From Miltoncostaeaceae bacterium (GTDB lineage Bacteria > Actinomycetota > Thermoleophilia > Miltoncostaeales > Miltoncostaeaceae), in the NCBI GenBank assembly GCA_030598075.1, contig JAUVQP010000115.1, positions 1-5,195 on the forward strand: DNA of 5,195 bases. The letters run 5' to 3'. Made by a program: the position numbers and the translations under genes. The notes below the pieces were generated by a model. That model worked only from the letters and a program-made list of their open reading frames with translations, did no database searches and was not told the DNA's origin. Each line of letters starts with the position of its first letter. Within the stretch, counting starts at the first letter, position 1. Below are positions 4,403 to 5,195 of the stretch, piece after piece.

Positions 4403-5195
4403 ACCCTTGGGTGCCGAGCAAGGCCGGTATGCCGCCCTTGCCGATCTGCTTCATGACCTTGCGCATCTGCTTGAACTGCGACAGGAGTTGGTTGACCTCC
4501 TGAACGCTGGTGCCGCTGCCCGATGCTATTCGCCGGCGGCGGCTGCCGTTGATGACCTCGGGTTGGCGGCGCTCCCGGGGCGTCATGCTCCGGATGATCG
4601 CCTCGACCCGGTCCAGTTGGCGGTCGTCGACGTCGAGGTCCTTGGCCCTCGCGATCTTGCGAAACCCGGGGAGCATGCCGAGCACCTGGGACATGGACCC
4701 CATCTTGCGGACCTGATGAAGCTGCTCGAGGAAGTCATCGAGGGTGAGCGAGCCCTCCCGGATCTTGCTCTCGATGCGCTTGGCATCGACCTCGCCGACG
4801 GTCTGCTCCGCCCTCTCGATGAGGCTGAGCACGTCGCCCATGCCGAGAATGCGAGACGCCATGCGATCCGGGTGGAACGGCTCGAGCGCGTCCACCTTCT
4901 CGCCGGTGCCCACGAACAGGATCGGCTTTCCCGTCACCGCCCGGATCGAGAGCGCGGCTCCCCCGCGAGCGTCGCCGTCGAGCTTCGTGAGCGCGACGCC
5001 GTCGAAGTCGACGGCGTCGCCGAAGGCACCGGCGACCTCGACGGCGGTCTGGCCGGTCATGGCGTCGACGACCAGCACGACCGACGTCGGCCGAACGGCA
5101 TCCCGCACGGCCACGAGCTCGGCCATCATCTCCTCGTCGACGGTGAGCCGACCGGCGGTGTCCACGATGACGAGGTCGCGCCCGAGCGATCGCGC
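4401..5195 (-). CDS. ffh: Signal recognition particle protein Ffh, C-terminal 264 residues, cut by window edge
   Basis: Ffh is the SRP54-type GTPase that, with 4.5S RNA, recognises signal sequences on nascent chains and delivers ribosomes to FtsY at the membrane. The frame is open to the right edge, so the N domain and the first G-domain motifs are outside. Numbering from the edge, the fragment shows G3 DTAGR (12-16), VVDAMTGQ (43-50), G4 TKLDGDARGG (70-79) and the G5-region GTGEK (96-100). It then shows FHPDRMASRILGMGDV (107-122) and the methionine-bearing M domain from about 144. The M domain contains MLPGF and the SRP-RNA-binding helix INGSRRRRIASGSG (215-228). The C-terminus is short, ending soon after IPALLG without the long Met/Gly-rich tail some species have. 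The internal GTG at 5165 is not a start, because DTAGR needs the upstream sequence. It is the first visible gene of the operon; rpsP starts 8 nt after its TAG. Confidence 0.98.
   Translation of the reverse strand, partial: ARSLGRDLVIVDTAGRLTVDEEMMAELVAVRDAVRPTSVVLVVDAMTGQTAVEVAGAFGDAVDFDGVALTKLDGDARGGAALSIRAVTGKPILFVGTGEKVDALEPFHPDRMASRILGMGDVLSLIERAEQTVGEVDAKRIESKIREGSLTLDDFLEQLHQVRKMGSMSQVLGMLPGFRKIARAKDLDVDDRQLDRVEAIIRSMTPRERRQPEVINGSRRRRIASGSGTSVQEVNQLLSQFKQMRKVMKQIGKGGIPALLGTQG

Overview
This is a GC-rich (estimated by eye at about 70%) chromosomal housekeeping locus. The gene order ffh-rpsP-khpA-rimM-trmD-rplS-rnhB followed by yraN and yifB is typical of Actinomycetota and related bacteria. 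Residue patterns in RNase HII (GRGCLAGP, LSDLDDSK, GPSPMHRLSF), TrmD (ISLGPFVLAGGE) and S16 suggest a deep-branching actinobacterium, most likely class Thermoleophilia (Solirubrobacterales/Gaiellales-like). That placement is recalled family knowledge, not a search result.

Layout. From the right edge leftward on the minus strand run the 3' part of ffh (SRP GTPase), rpsP (S16), khpA (KH-domain RNA-binding protein), rimM (16S processing factor), trmD (tRNA m1G37 methyltransferase), rplS (L19) and rnhB (RNase HII). Gaps are 8 nt (ffh/rpsP), -4 or +20 nt (rpsP/khpA, depending on the start), 16 nt (khpA/rimM), 3 nt (rimM/trmD), 69 nt (trmD/rplS) and 35 nt (rplS/rnhB), so this reads as one operon whose promoter lies outside the window. 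The next gene, yraN, is on the plus strand and converges on rnhB with a 68-nt antisense coding overlap. A 216-bp divergent gap follows, then yifB/comM on the minus strand, cut by the left edge after the Walker B motif.

The genes work together mainly in translation: co-translational protein targeting (Ffh), small-subunit assembly (S16, RimM, probably KhpA), reading-frame maintenance (TrmD) and large-subunit assembly (L19). The second group concerns nucleic-acid maintenance: RNase HII, the nuclease-fold YraN and the AAA+ ATPase YifB/ComM.

No mobile element, CRISPR array, RNA gene or novel defence system is visible, and the window is mostly ordinary. Points worth a second look are the flipped yraN, a probable non-canonical CTG start for khpA, a Glu at the position of TrmD's catalytic Asp, and a hairpin plus T-run in the trmD-rplS gap.
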